9,704 bases of DNA, taken from Candidatus Apopatosoma intestinale (GTDB lineage Bacteria > Bacillota > Clostridia > Oscillospirales > CAG-272). Where the stretch lies: contig JAGHUY010000089.1 of the NCBI GenBank assembly GCA_018064545.1, positions 1 through 9,704 on the forward strand, read 5' to 3'. Below the pieces are notes generated by a model. The model ran no database searches, was not told the origin of the DNA, and saw nothing but the letters and a program-made list of their open reading frames with translations. A program made the translations under genes and the position numbers. Below, in pieces: positions 1-6,995 of this stretch (positions within the stretch are counted from its first letter, which is position 1; each line of letters begins with the position of its first letter).

Positions 1-1165
1 TGCTTTCGGGGAAGAGATAGTGGTACAGATCGATGAAATAGTCATCGGTCATGCTGGCGATGTAATCGACGATGAGCTGGTTCGGTTCCGTTTTTTCATA
101 GGGGATCGCCCGGGCGTGGTGGTCTTCTTTCACATAGGCGATATGGTGCGTGTAAATCGGGGAACGGGTGTTTTCGTGTTTCAGATCGTCAAGCAGCTGC
201 TCGTAGATCTCGCTCATCATCGGTCTGATGGCCTGCTCCAACCGGGCACGGTCTTCTTTGTTGGTGTAAATGACGGCGTAGTTTTCCCGCATCATCGTCT
301 GCAAGGAGACGAAATGTTCGTGATCCATGCAGATATACGGCTTTCCGTAACTGTTTTCGATGATATTGACCACAAGGCTGTTGATGATCTGCGAATTGAT
401 CGAGCCGCCGGCCTCTTTCTCAAACGTATCTTTCCCGAGAAGTTGTGCGCTGACGGCGTCCTGCCGGTCTTTGCCGAGATAGGCGATGATATCCGAAACG
501 CGCACGACGCACCCTTCGAGCGTCGAGGGGATCAGGTGCTTCATGTAGGACTTGTCTTCATAGCAACGGCGGATCATGTCGTCGAACTCTTCAAAACTCG
601 TCATCGGTTTCGGCTGATACAGTTCCAGTTCCATCTCCCCGTTATGACAGGCGATGCCGTTTAACGTCTGCAAACTGAGATCGTAGGGATAGATGCCGTC
701 CAAAACACGGACGGAATGGATGCTGTGCGAGAAGTGAAGACCGGTGTGGGCGCAGAAAAGTTCATCCAGATAGGTCTCCCCGGTGTGGGCAAACGGCGGA
801 TGGCCGATGTCGTGGCCGAGGGAGATGGCCTCGATCAGATCCAGATTCAGATGGAGTGCCCCGCCGATGGTCCTCGCAATGCGGGAAACCAACTGGACGT
901 GCAGGCTTCTCCGTGTGATGTCATCGTTTTTGAACAGAGAAAAGACCTGTGTCTTATCGGTATAGCGGTTGTAAAACGGGCAGTACAGAACGCGATCGAT
1001 ATCGTGGGCATAAGCCGGACGCCAGATGGTGGCGTGATAGGAAGACGCCATATCCCTGCGGATGGCATCGCTCCCCTTGGCCGCGACTTTGGGATACGTT
1101 CCGTTTTCGGCTTCCTGCTCCATCCGGCGAAGGAGTTCGGAAGAGACCTTGTCATATTTCGACAT
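1..1165 (-). CDS. dgt: Deoxyguanosinetriphosphate triphosphohydrolase (dGTPase), HD superfamily, C-terminus cut by window edge
   Basis: This enzyme of the HD metal-dependent phosphohydrolases splits dNTPs (classically dGTP) into deoxynucleoside and triphosphate, tuning the dNTP pool in the cytoplasm. 388 codons are visible with no stop before the left edge. The N-terminal part carries the family signature: a DKTQVF segment near residue 70, then RRSLHVQLVSRIART (H89), LGHDIGHPPFAHTGE (H118, D119) and RVSDIIAYLGKD (D225). These supply the H...HD...D metal ligands expected of an active HD enzyme. The ATG at 1165 is preceded by GGGAGG with an 8-nt spacer. An intrinsic terminator separates it from the upstream lipoprotein gene, and a probable extended -10 promoter lies at 1202-1210, so it is probably transcribed independently. 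Family assignment is firm; the preferred dNTP cannot be read from sequence, and some Firmicutes homologues accept several dNTPs. Confidence 0.9.
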   Translation of the reverse strand, partial: MSKYDKVSSELLRRMEQEAENGTYPKVAAKGSDAIRRDMASSYHATIWRPAYAHDIDRVLYCPFYNRYTDKTQVFSLFKNDDITRRSLHVQLVSRIARTIGGALHLNLDLIEAISLGHDIGHPPFAHTGETYLDELFCAHTGLHFSHSIHSVRVLDGIYPYDLSLQTLNGIACHNGEMELELYQPKPMTSFEEFDDMIRRCYEDKSYMKHLIPSTLEGCVVRVSDIIAYLGKDRQDAVSAQLLGKDTFEKEAGGSINSQIINSLVVNIIENSYGKPYICMDHEHFVSLQTMMRENYAVIYTNKEDRARLEQAIRPMMSEIYEQLLDDLKHENTRSPIYTHHIAYVKEDHHARAIPYEKTEPNQLIVDYIASMTDDYFIDLYHYLFPES

Positions 1166-1201
1166 ACGAATGCCTCCCTGTTTTCATATTGATCCATTCT
1201 T

Positions 1202-1230
1202 ATTCTATCATAAAAAAAGCGCAACGAAAA
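1202..1230 (-). promoter_or_regulatory. Probable SigA-type promoter of dgt (extended -10)
   Basis: On the minus strand the sequence reads TGATAGAAT, a TAGAAT -10 box (1202-1207) with an upstream TGN extension (1208-1210). At a 17-nt spacer the -35 position is TTTTCG (1225-1230), which is poor, so the promoter would rely on the extended -10. It lies between the terminator of the preceding gene and the dgt ribosome binding site, giving a leader of about 35 nt. Confidence 0.5.
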
Positions 1231-1240
1231 GAGGTTTTAT

Positions 1241-1281
1241 AAAAAAAGGCTGTCAAAAACGCAAAGGTTTTTGACAGCCTT
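1241..1281 (-). terminator. Intrinsic terminator of the FKBP lipoprotein gene
   Basis: A perfect 15-bp stem (arms 1246-1260 and 1267-1281, 6-nt loop) carries the GGCTGTC/GACAGCC core. On the minus strand the 3' arm ends in CCTT and continues into a run of T (complement of the A tract at 1241-1247). It begins about 10 nt after the lipoprotein stop codon. This is a textbook Rho-independent terminator in minus orientation. Confidence 0.9.
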
Positions 1282-1291
1282 GTTTGATTCA

Positions 1292-2728
1292 TCAATAAGC
1301 TTCTACATAGTCCAGTGCAAAGGGCAGACAGGTCATGGCTTCGTATACATAGCGGTTAGCCGTGGTGAGTTTGCCGTTCACGGTGATCCGTTCAATGCCG
1401 TACTGATCTTCCATATCCTTTGCCGTATACGTCTTTTCCGAGGTGCTCATCACGCCGGCTAAATACGTCACGTACTCGTCATACGCTTTTTCATCAAAGG
1501 AAACGTGATTGTCCGAAAGGATCTTTGAGGACACCAGATCTTTGGAGGCCATATCTTTGGCGGAGTCTTCCACATAGGCGTCAATGCCGTCGGGGAACAG
1601 GATCTCTTTCATCTCATCCAGTTTATAATAGGCGGAATAGAGAGAGTAGTAATAATTCAGCATCTCATCGGCGTTCTTCTTGTAAAGTTTTTTATAGGAC
1701 TTCATCAGAGAAGACGGATAATCGGTGAATTCGGTCTTGCCGACGATCAGTTCGGTTCCGTAGAACATGCTGTAATACTGGATGGCCACGGCCTCCCTGA
1801 ATTCCAAAGCGGACTTGTACTCGGTCTTGTCCAGAACGAAAGCATCGGTCATGGCATAGGCTTTGTGGATCGTGATCTCGAACTTGGTCAGTTTGCCGGC
1901 TAACGTTTCGGTTCCGTAATTCTCCGGGAACGTGACGTCGATGGTGAAGGTTTCGCCGACGGTGTGGCCGACGAGAGCGTCTTCAAAACCGGGAACGAAA
2001 TTCGCTTTTCCGAGGATCATCGAATAGTCCTCATTGGAGCCGCCGTCAAAGAGTTTTCCGTCCAAGGAACCGGCAAAATCGATCGTGATGATGTCGCCGA
2101 GTTCTACGGCCTCTCCGGTCTTCTTCTCGCCGCCGAGTCCGCACGAAATCTGAATGAGCAGAGGAATCAGTTCCGCGTCGCTATATACGAGGGGATAAAC
2201 GGCGGTAGGCGTGATGGTGAAAGCCACGGTCTTTCCCGCGACGGTCGCATCCTTGTAGGTGGACGGGATGTTCATATCAAACGTGAAAGACTTGTTGTAT
2301 TCTATCGTGCGGTACTGGCCGGACGTGATCTCGGCCTTGGTAACGTCGGCGATCAGAGCGTTGTCAAAAACGGCGTTGCCCGCTTCTTTTCCGACCACAT
2401 AGCCTTTGACGCAGTCGTCTTTGGTATTCAGCGTCCACGGCTTATATTCAGCCACCATGCGTTCCCCGTTATCCTCAGAGAGGATCACACTGGCCGAAAC
2501 CATAAAGTCGATGGCATATCCGTTCATCAGGGTAAACTGCGAATACTCTTTCGAAATGGAGATACGGTTATTGTTATAGCCCTCTCTCAGCATATCGAAA
2601 GTAATGTCTTTCGGGTCCATGATCTTGCCGTACCGGCTGTAATCAGCATTTTCGTAGTCGAAACTCCCGCAGGAAACCAGCGCGATCAGCATGGCGGCGG
2701 TCAAAAGCAGACACAAAATTTTTTTCAT
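1292..2728 (-). CDS. Secreted lipoprotein with trigger-factor-like FKBP peptidyl-prolyl isomerase domain
   Basis: This is a predicted extracytoplasmic, lipid-anchored folding factor. The start chosen at 2728 gives MKKILCLLLTAAMLIALVSC, a signal peptide with a LVSC lipobox and Cys20 as the lipidation site. An ATG at 2737 adds three residues, but AAAGG abuts it directly, whereas it lies 9 nt before the ATG at 2728. Residues about 208-288 form an FKBP domain of trigger-factor type: GDIITIDFAGSLDGKLFDGG, GKANFVPGFEDALVGHTVGE and VTFPENYGTETLAGK closely follow the trigger-factor pattern. An N-terminal region (about 70-180) looks like a degraded second copy. The C-terminal 180 residues are predicted mostly helical, rich in Tyr and Lys, and could be a chaperone arm. 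The ribosome-binding N-domain of cytosolic trigger factor is absent. The gene is monocistronic, with its own promoter and terminator. Client proteins are unknown; a SurA/PrsA-like role is inference. Confidence 0.85.
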   Translation of the reverse strand: MKKILCLLLTAAMLIALVSCGSFDYENADYSRYGKIMDPKDITFDMLREGYNNNRISISKEYSQFTLMNGYAIDFMVSASVILSEDNGERMVAEYKPWTLNTKDDCVKGYVVGKEAGNAVFDNALIADVTKAEITSGQYRTIEYNKSFTFDMNIPSTYKDATVAGKTVAFTITPTAVYPLVYSDAELIPLLIQISCGLGGEKKTGEAVELGDIITIDFAGSLDGKLFDGGSNEDYSMILGKANFVPGFEDALVGHTVGETFTIDVTFPENYGTETLAGKLTKFEITIHKAYAMTDAFVLDKTEYKSALEFREAVAIQYYSMFYGTELIVGKTEFTDYPSSLMKSYKKLYKKNADEMLNYYYSLYSAYYKLDEMKEILFPDGIDAYVEDSAKDMASKDLVSSKILSDNHVSFDEKAYDEYVTYLAGVMSTSEKTYTAKDMEDQYGIERITVNGKLTTANRYVYEAMTCLPFALDYVEAY

Positions 2729-2735
2729 GTTGTTC

Positions 2736-2742
2736 ATCCTTT
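2736..2742 (-). promoter_or_regulatory. Ribosome binding site deciding the lipoprotein start
   Basis: The minus strand reads AAAGGAT, whose last two bases are part of an in-frame ATG at 2737. Spacing from AAAGG to that ATG is zero, too short for initiation, while spacing to the next in-frame ATG at 2728 is 9 nt. The site therefore favours the downstream start. Confidence 0.6.
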
Positions 2743-2814
2743 CGTCCGGGGCGATCCCACGGACCGGTTTATTTCATCTTCGCAAAGGCGGAGATGGATT
2801 GACATGTGTTCTAT

Positions 2815-2843
2815 ATCATATCACAAAATAAAAAAGAGTACAA
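2815..2843 (-). promoter_or_regulatory. SigA-type promoter of the FKBP lipoprotein gene
   Basis: On the minus strand TTGTAC (-35, 2838-2843) and TATGAT (-10, 2815-2820) are separated by exactly 17 nt. An A/T-rich stretch directly upstream resembles an UP element. The predicted start near 2808 gives a leader of about 80 nt. No riboswitch-like structure was recognised in the leader. Confidence 0.75.
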
Positions 2844-2890
2844 GCATTTTTTGAATAAATTTACAAAAAAGGTGCGAATTTTGACGCAAA

Positions 2891-3736
2891 TCAAACACTT
2901 TCCGACTGCTTTTTATGCTTTTTGCACAGCGATCTCAGATAGGAAACGGTCTTGTTCAGTTTGTCGAAATCGTTTGTCCCGTCTTCCCGGAGAACGGGGG
3001 ACTCCACCGCCATGGCGGCAGGGTAGGAGGGAAGCGCCTCAAAGAGAGCGTCAAAGTCCTGCCCGCCCTCGCCCGGATGGAGGATGGGACGCAAAGTTTC
3101 CCATTCCCGCAGACCGCCGCGATAGTCGCTTATGTGCATATGGCGGACGTTTTTCCAAAGTGGGCTTTGCAGGATGTCGGCCGTCTCGCCGTGGAAAGCC
3201 CCGAACCGCGTATCAAACGTAAAAGGCGCGTCGGGAAAGGCGGCGGCGATCTGTTCCCACGCCCGCAGGGGCGTTCCGGCTTTGCAGGGAATGTTTTCGA
3301 TCGTCAGTACGGTCTCGGCTTCTTCGGCAAGCGAGAAAAAGGATGCCAATTTTTCAATGGCGGCGGGCAGAGCATAGTCGGAAAATGCGCCGCCCCACAG
3401 GTGCAGAACGGCAAGATGCGCTCCAACTTCCCGGCATAGGGCGAGGTTCTCTTTCAGATGGCGGACGGCTTCCGCAGTGCTTTCCGGCGTGTTTTCCGCC
3501 AGCAGAATGCCGATTTTCTTTTCCAGATGAACGGTACGGGGGACGAAATTCTCTTTTTTCAGAATGCGGGAAACGTCTTCGTATATTCCATACCACGGTT
3601 CGAGCGTCATCAGTTCAAAACCGTCGCAGTCGAGAACCTCCCGCGCGGGCGGGATCAGACGGGGGTCAAAGCCGTTGGCACGGCCGATGATGGCGCCGGT
3701 GGAAACTAAGACCGAGGGTGTGGCTGGCTTTTTCAT
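2891..3736 (-). CDS. Xylose-isomerase-like TIM-barrel protein (sugar phosphate isomerase/epimerase, AP endonuclease 2 fold)
   Basis: A 281-residue cytoplasmic TIM-barrel protein of the family that includes endonuclease IV, hydroxypyruvate isomerase and ketose 3-epimerases. Four candidate metal ligands fall in the usual strand-end positions: E147 in LTIENIP, D175 in FTFDTRFGAFHG, H201 in VRHMHISD and E245 in MAVESP. An HPGEGGQDF segment near 220 is also typical of the family. This set supports a divalent-metal isomerase/epimerase rather than a DNA repair enzyme, but the substrate is unknown. The reading frame opens earlier, at 3796, but the real start is the ATG at 3736: it has AAAAGGA 6 nt upstream and overlaps the HAD gene's stop codon as ATGA. 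The 20 extra upstream residues would be an Arg/His-rich readback of the HAD gene. It is the last gene of the divIVA cluster. Only a very weak hairpin follows it. Confidence 0.8.
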   Translation of the reverse strand: MKKPATPSVLVSTGAIIGRANGFDPRLIPPAREVLDCDGFELMTLEPWYGIYEDVSRILKKENFVPRTVHLEKKIGILLAENTPESTAEAVRHLKENLALCREVGAHLAVLHLWGGAFSDYALPAAIEKLASFFSLAEEAETVLTIENIPCKAGTPLRAWEQIAAAFPDAPFTFDTRFGAFHGETADILQSPLWKNVRHMHISDYRGGLREWETLRPILHPGEGGQDFDALFEALPSYPAAMAVESPVLREDGTNDFDKLNKTVSYLRSLCKKHKKQSESV

Positions 3737-4572
3737 GACTGTTCCTTTTCCATCAGTTCGACGATGTCGGCGATGGCACCGTCTTTGCAATGGCATACGA
3801 TATGATCGCAGATGCTCTTGACTTTGTCCGTGGCGTTTTCGGGACAGCAGGCTACGTCTGCCGCTTCCAGCATTTCCAGATCGTTATCGTAATCGCCGAC
3901 ACACCAAAGGCGGATGTCGGGATTTATTTTGCGATATTCCTCCCGCAGATAGCGGAGTTGATAGGCCTTGGAAATGCCCTTTGGCTGGACTTCCAGAATG
4001 TGAGGCGCGGAACGGGTAACGGTGACGGAATCGGCATACGCGACGCGCAGATACGCGCCGATCTCATCCAGGATTTCCGGCATCTTATAGGTCACGACGA
4101 TCTTGAAGAGGTTATCCGGATGCAGTTCCTCGCGGGACACGATGTGGAGCAGATGCTCGCCGTGAAAACTCGCGACCTGATCCCGGACGTACTGATCTTC
4201 TTCCAGTACGAGAAAACCGGCTTCAAACGATCCGCGGATGCCCACCATGGGGAACCGGTCGCGGACGTCCAGATAGACGGAACGGGCGGCGGCGCTGTCC
4301 ACGTAATGCGGGTTGAGAATCTGATCGGTCTTTGCGTCGTAGAGGAAACTGCCGTTGCAGAGAACGTACGGCATGGTGGCAAATTTGGCGGGATCGCCCG
4401 GAATGATAACGCGGTAGTCGAGATGATTCCGGCCGGAGGCAAAAGAAAAGCGGCCGCCGTTTTCGTTGAAATACCGGACGGCTTCCAGATTGCGCGGCGA
4501 CGTATAGCCGTTTTGCCAGATGAATGTGCTGTCGATATCAGACGCCAGCATATAATTCTCAAATTTTTTCAT
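3733..4572 (-). CDS. HAD superfamily hydrolase, Cof-type (subclass IIB) phosphatase
   Basis: A 279-residue soluble phosphohydrolase of the HAD Cof/IIB group, which typically dephosphorylates sugar phosphates, nucleotides or cofactors through an aspartyl-phosphate intermediate. Motif I is SDIDST (D12 nucleophile, D14 acid/base); the usual Gly of DxDGT is Ser. Motif II is FASGR with S46, motif III a Lys in QPKGISK (K198 or K202), and motif IV GDYDND (226-231), which binds Mg. A cap of about 100 residues sits between motifs II and III, as in IIB enzymes. All catalytic residues are present, so it should be active despite the Gly-to-Ser change. The ATG at 4572 overlaps the rluD stop as ATGA, and the gene's stop overlaps the TIM-barrel start the same way, so it is probably translationally coupled on both sides. 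The substrate is unknown. Confidence 0.85.
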   Translation of the reverse strand: MKKFENYMLASDIDSTFIWQNGYTSPRNLEAVRYFNENGGRFSFASGRNHLDYRVIIPGDPAKFATMPYVLCNGSFLYDAKTDQILNPHYVDSAAARSVYLDVRDRFPMVGIRGSFEAGFLVLEEDQYVRDQVASFHGEHLLHIVSREELHPDNLFKIVVTYKMPEILDEIGAYLRVAYADSVTVTRSAPHILEVQPKGISKAYQLRYLREEYRKINPDIRLWCVGDYDNDLEMLEAADVACCPENATDKVKSICDHIVCHCKDGAIADIVELMEKEQS

Positions 4573-5504
4573 AGGTTCTCCGTTTTGCTTCGCAGTTTTT
4601 TCAGAAGAGTTTCAAAATAGTCCGGCAGAGGGCAGGAAAAAACCATGGACTTGCCGGTGCGCGGATGGGTAAAGCGGATTTCGCCCGCGTGGAGCGTCTG
4701 CCCGATCAGCCCCTTGCCGTATTTCTGCTCGACGGGGTCGCGGGGACGGCCGTAAACGTCGTCTCCGAGGATCGGATGCCCGATGCTGGCGAGGTGAACG
4801 CGAATCTGATGCGTGCGTCCGGTTTCCAGTTCACAGCGAACCAGTGTCAGGCCGGGAAATATTTCGAGCGGCGTGACGTGGGTGACGGCGGAACGGGCGT
4901 TTTTATCCGTGACGGCCATTTTCTTCCGGTCGACGGAACTGCGGCCGATGGGTTTATCCACGGTGAGCGGCTCTTCGATGCGGCCGAGTGCCAAGGCTGT
5001 GTAGATCACGGAAAAGGCATTATCTTTAATATAAACGGACAGGGCGAGGTGCGCCTCATCGTTTTTGGCGACCAGAAGCAGGCCGCTCGTGTTTTTGTCG
5101 ATCCGGTGAACGATGCCGGGACGCGCGACGCCGCCGATGCCGGACAGGGAATCGCCGCAATGGGCGAGGAGCGCGTTGACGAGCGTCCCCGACGGATTCC
5201 CGGCGGCCGGATGGACGACCATCCCTTTCGGCTTGTTGATGACGAGCAGATCGTCGTCCTCATACAGAATATCGAGAGAAATATCCTCCGGCGAGGCGGT
5301 ATCGGGAACGACCGGCGGAACAGAAAGACAGACGGTCTCCCCGCCTGTCAGTTTATAGTTTTTCGGTTTTGCGGTGCCGTTGACGGTGATATGACCGTCT
5401 TCCAGCAACTTCTGAATCCGGGAGCGGGTGACGCCTTCGCTCTCCGCGAGAAAAACGTCCAGTCGCTTTCCCGCGTTATCCGGCGTGATCGGAATCGTCT
5501 TCAT
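4569..5504 (-). CDS. rluD: RluA-family 23S rRNA pseudouridine synthase (RluD/YlyB-like)
   Basis: This enzyme isomerises uridine to pseudouridine in large-subunit rRNA (for E. coli RluD, helix 69 of 23S rRNA). The protein has 311 residues, normal for the family. An N-terminal S4 RNA-binding domain (about 12-60, GKRLDVFLAESEGVTRSRIQ) precedes the catalytic domain. The active-site motif is GIVHRIDKNTSGLLLVAKN with D136 as the catalytic Asp, followed by the conserved GRTHQIRVHLASIGHPILGD. The frame is open to an ATG at 5549, but that adds a purely Arg/Lys-rich stretch read out of the charged tail of lspA. The ATG at 5504 has GGAGG 9 nt upstream and aligns with family starts. It overlaps lspA by 29 nt and the HAD gene by 4 nt. 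The lspA-rluD order matches lspA-ylyB of Bacillus. The precise target uridines are inferred only. Confidence 0.9.
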   Translation of the reverse strand: MKTIPITPDNAGKRLDVFLAESEGVTRSRIQKLLEDGHITVNGTAKPKNYKLTGGETVCLSVPPVVPDTASPEDISLDILYEDDDLLVINKPKGMVVHPAAGNPSGTLVNALLAHCGDSLSGIGGVARPGIVHRIDKNTSGLLLVAKNDEAHLALSVYIKDNAFSVIYTALALGRIEEPLTVDKPIGRSSVDRKKMAVTDKNARSAVTHVTPLEIFPGLTLVRCELETGRTHQIRVHLASIGHPILGDDVYGRPRDPVEQKYGKGLIGQTLHAGEIRFTHPRTGKSMVFSCPLPDYFETLLKKLRSKTENL

Positions 5505-6048
5505 ACGGTTTTTCCTCCGGCTTTTCCGTTTTCTTCTCTTTTTTCTCATCGCGGAAAAACTCTTTGTCGATAAAGATCAGATAGACAAACATGAGAGCGG
5601 CGCCGACGGTGACACAGCAGTCGGCCACGTTGAAAATGGGAAAATCGATGAAATCGGCGGCAATAAAATCCACGACGGCTCCGTCAAACAGAACGTCTCC
5701 GTGGAAGACGCGGTCGATCATGTTGCCGATCGCCCCGCCGAGAACGAGGGAGAGAGAAAATCCGAACAAAAACGGCAATTTCCGGTAGCGGTACAAAATG
5801 ACCGGCAGTACGATCAGAGCGAGAGCCGTGACCACGAGAAAGACCCAACGATTGCCGCTGAACATTCCCCAGGCGGCCCCGCTGTTTTCAATGTAGCAGA
5901 ACGAGAACAGTCCCGGAATGACCGGGATCCTCTCGTAGACCGCCATGGTCAACGTCACCAGTTTCTTGGTCCCTTGGTCGGCGAGCACCGATAGGAGGAC
6001 GACCAGTCCCCACAGAAGTGCGCGGGGAAACGGTTTTTTGTCTTTCAT
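5476..6048 (-). CDS. lspA: Lipoprotein signal peptidase (signal peptidase II)
   Basis: LspA is an integral membrane aspartyl protease that removes signal peptides from prolipoproteins after lipidation of the lipobox Cys. Four hydrophobic segments are visible (about 10-24, 68-86, 93-111, 145-160). The family motifs are intact: DQGTK at 24-28, NSGAAWGMF at 55-63, GGAIGNMIDR with catalytic D112, and FNVADCCVTVG with catalytic D143. The start at 6048 has AGGGAGA 5 nt upstream. At 190 residues it is longer than usual because of a C-terminal cytosolic tail of about 30 residues that is almost wholly charged (Lys, Glu, Asp). The end of that tail overlaps the beginning of rluD by 29 nt. It follows divIVA after 18 nt. 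The lipoprotein at 1292-2728 is a predicted substrate. Confidence 0.97.
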   Translation of the reverse strand: MKDKKPFPRALLWGLVVLLSVLADQGTKKLVTLTMAVYERIPVIPGLFSFCYIENSGAAWGMFSGNRWVFLVVTALALIVLPVILYRYRKLPFLFGFSLSLVLGGAIGNMIDRVFHGDVLFDGAVVDFIAADFIDFPIFNVADCCVTVGAALMFVYLIFIDKEFFRDEKKEKKTEKPEEKPYEDDSDHAG

Positions 6049-6066
6049 GAGAATCTCCCTATGAGA

Positions 6067-6867
6067 TTATTTGCGAATTTTTTCCGACTTTTTGGTCGGG
6101 AGCAGAGCGTCGATGTCCAGCGTCAGCTGTTTGCCCAGATTGTCTGTTTCGGCCGCGGCGGCGCCTTCGTATTCATCCAGCAGTTCCATGACGGAGGGGA
6201 CGATCGACTTCGGCTTTTTGACGGGGACTGCCGCCTCTTTTTGCTCATTCTTTTCCAGTTCGTTTGCCATGTCGTCGACGCGGTCGCGAAGAAGTCCCTG
6301 CTGTTCCTCTTCGGTCAGAATGTCTTCGAGTTTGATGTCGTACTGAGCGGCGACCTCTTTTTTCAGGTTGGTGATCATGCGATCCACGTAGCGGTCGGAC
6401 GTCAGTTCATCGTATTCGTATACGGGAACGAGCTGGTCGATCAGTTCGATGTGAAGACGGTATTTTTCAAACAGTTCTTTTTTGAATTCGCCGACGTTTT
6501 CCTGAATGTTGGCCAGATCGTTTTTACGGGCTTCGATCTTGTCCCGGAAGTTGGCAAGCAGTCCGTCGCAACTCTTCTTGACAGAGGCCAGAATATCGTC
6601 TGCCCGCGCATAGGCGTCGTTTACCACCTGATCGGCCGCGCGCTTGGCGGTTTCCAGAATCCGCTTGACCTGTTCTTCTTCTTTATCCAGATTTTCGAGA
6701 CGGGACTGGGCGTCGGAGAGTTTTTGCTCCAATTCCACGTTCTCGCGGTAAAGAACCGCGTAGTTTTCGGACAGACGGTTCAGGTACTCGTTGACTTCGC
6801 TTATGTTATACCCGCGGATGGAGCGGGAAAAATGGCGGTTCGCGCTGTTCCCCTGCTGATTCGGCAT
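6067..6867 (-). CDS. divIVA: DivIVA-domain cell division/polarity protein
   Basis: DivIVA proteins bind negatively curved membrane at septa and poles and recruit division or envelope factors. The 266-residue product begins with the family hallmark FSRSIRGYNISEVNEYLNRL (13-32), where the RGY...EV..YL pattern marks the membrane-binding crossed loop. Heptad-like coiled coil follows (about 30-135). A second helical stretch (about 155-212) leads to a low-complexity linker (EAAVPVKKPK) and a short C-terminal segment, LTLDIDALLP, that could be a partner-binding peptide. No membrane segment or signal peptide is present, as expected. The ATG at 6867 is preceded by GGAAGG at 9 nt. It is the first gene of the divIVA-lspA-rluD-HAD-TIM barrel cluster, and sepF lies upstream beyond a repeat-rich gap. 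No clear promoter was identified directly upstream, so transcription may come from the repeat region or by read-through from sepF. Confidence 0.92.
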   Translation of the reverse strand: MPNQQGNSANRHFSRSIRGYNISEVNEYLNRLSENYAVLYRENVELEQKLSDAQSRLENLDKEEEQVKRILETAKRAADQVVNDAYARADDILASVKKSCDGLLANFRDKIEARKNDLANIQENVGEFKKELFEKYRLHIELIDQLVPVYEYDELTSDRYVDRMITNLKKEVAAQYDIKLEDILTEEEQQGLLRDRVDDMANELEKNEQKEAAVPVKKPKSIVPSVMELLDEYEGAAAAETDNLGKQLTLDIDALLPTKKSEKIRK

Positions 6868-6897
6868 ATGAGACGACCTTCCTTTTCAAAAAATAAG

Positions 6898-6911
6898 GGG
6901 CTGTAAAAAAA
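6898..6911. repeat. 14-bp direct repeat, copy 1
   Basis: The sequence GGGCTGTAAAAAAA occurs here and again, identical and in the same orientation, at 7166-7179 (period 268 bp). An inverted copy sits at 7186-7199. On the minus strand this copy is followed by TTATTTTTTG, a T-rich tail of the kind that ends an intrinsic terminator. Confidence 0.85.
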
Positions 6912-6940
6912 GTCCAGACCGAAAAAGCGAAAAAGGGGCT

Positions 6941-6964
6941 AACCTTGGGCAATTGCCCAAGGTT
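6941..6964. terminator. Perfect 24-bp palindrome, terminator-like on the plus strand
   Basis: The arms AACCTTGGGC (6941-6950) and GCCCAAGGTT (6955-6964) are exactly complementary around an AATT centre, so all 24 bases form a palindrome. On the plus strand it is followed directly by TCTTTTT, which makes it look like an intrinsic terminator. No plus-strand gene exists to terminate. On the minus strand AGCCCCTTTTT follows, so weak termination there is also possible. It could instead be a repeat-family palindrome. Confidence 0.6.
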
Positions 6965-6978
6965 TCTTTTTAAGGAAG

Positions 6979-6995
6979 GAAATCCTGCGGATTTC
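6979..6995. repeat. 7-bp stem-loop inside the spacer
   Basis: Arms GAAATCC (6979-6985) and GGATTTC (6989-6995) pair around a TGC loop. GTTTTATTG follows on the plus strand. It lies just after the 24-bp palindrome, and the two may belong to one repeated unit. Confidence 0.55.

Noticed and set aside
20..664. Plus-strand ORF of 214 codons at the left edge
   Set aside because: It is antisense to the dGTPase frame, which carries all HD motifs; the plus-strand product has no recognisable family and no ribosome binding site.
2738..2808. Leader of the lipoprotein gene as a riboswitch
   Set aside because: At about 70-80 nt it shows no recognised aptamer motif or anti-terminator pairing.
1964..2854. 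Plus-strand ORF of 296 codons
   Set aside because: Antisense to the FKBP lipoprotein gene, which has promoter, ribosome binding site, lipobox and terminator on the other strand.
2867..2888. Possible terminator after the TIM-barrel gene (TGCG/CGCA stem followed by CCTTTTTT)
   Set aside because: The stem is only 4 bp with an 8-nt loop; it may contribute but is too weak to annotate.
3790..5573. Two long plus-strand ORFs (3790-4620 and 4665-5573)
   Set aside because: They mirror the HAD and rluD genes codon for codon in the complementary frame, a usual effect of GC-biased codons; no family resemblance.
6061..6906. Plus-strand ORF of 281 codons, Phe/Val-rich
   Set aside because: The Phe runs are the complement of Glu/Lys-rich coiled coil in DivIVA.
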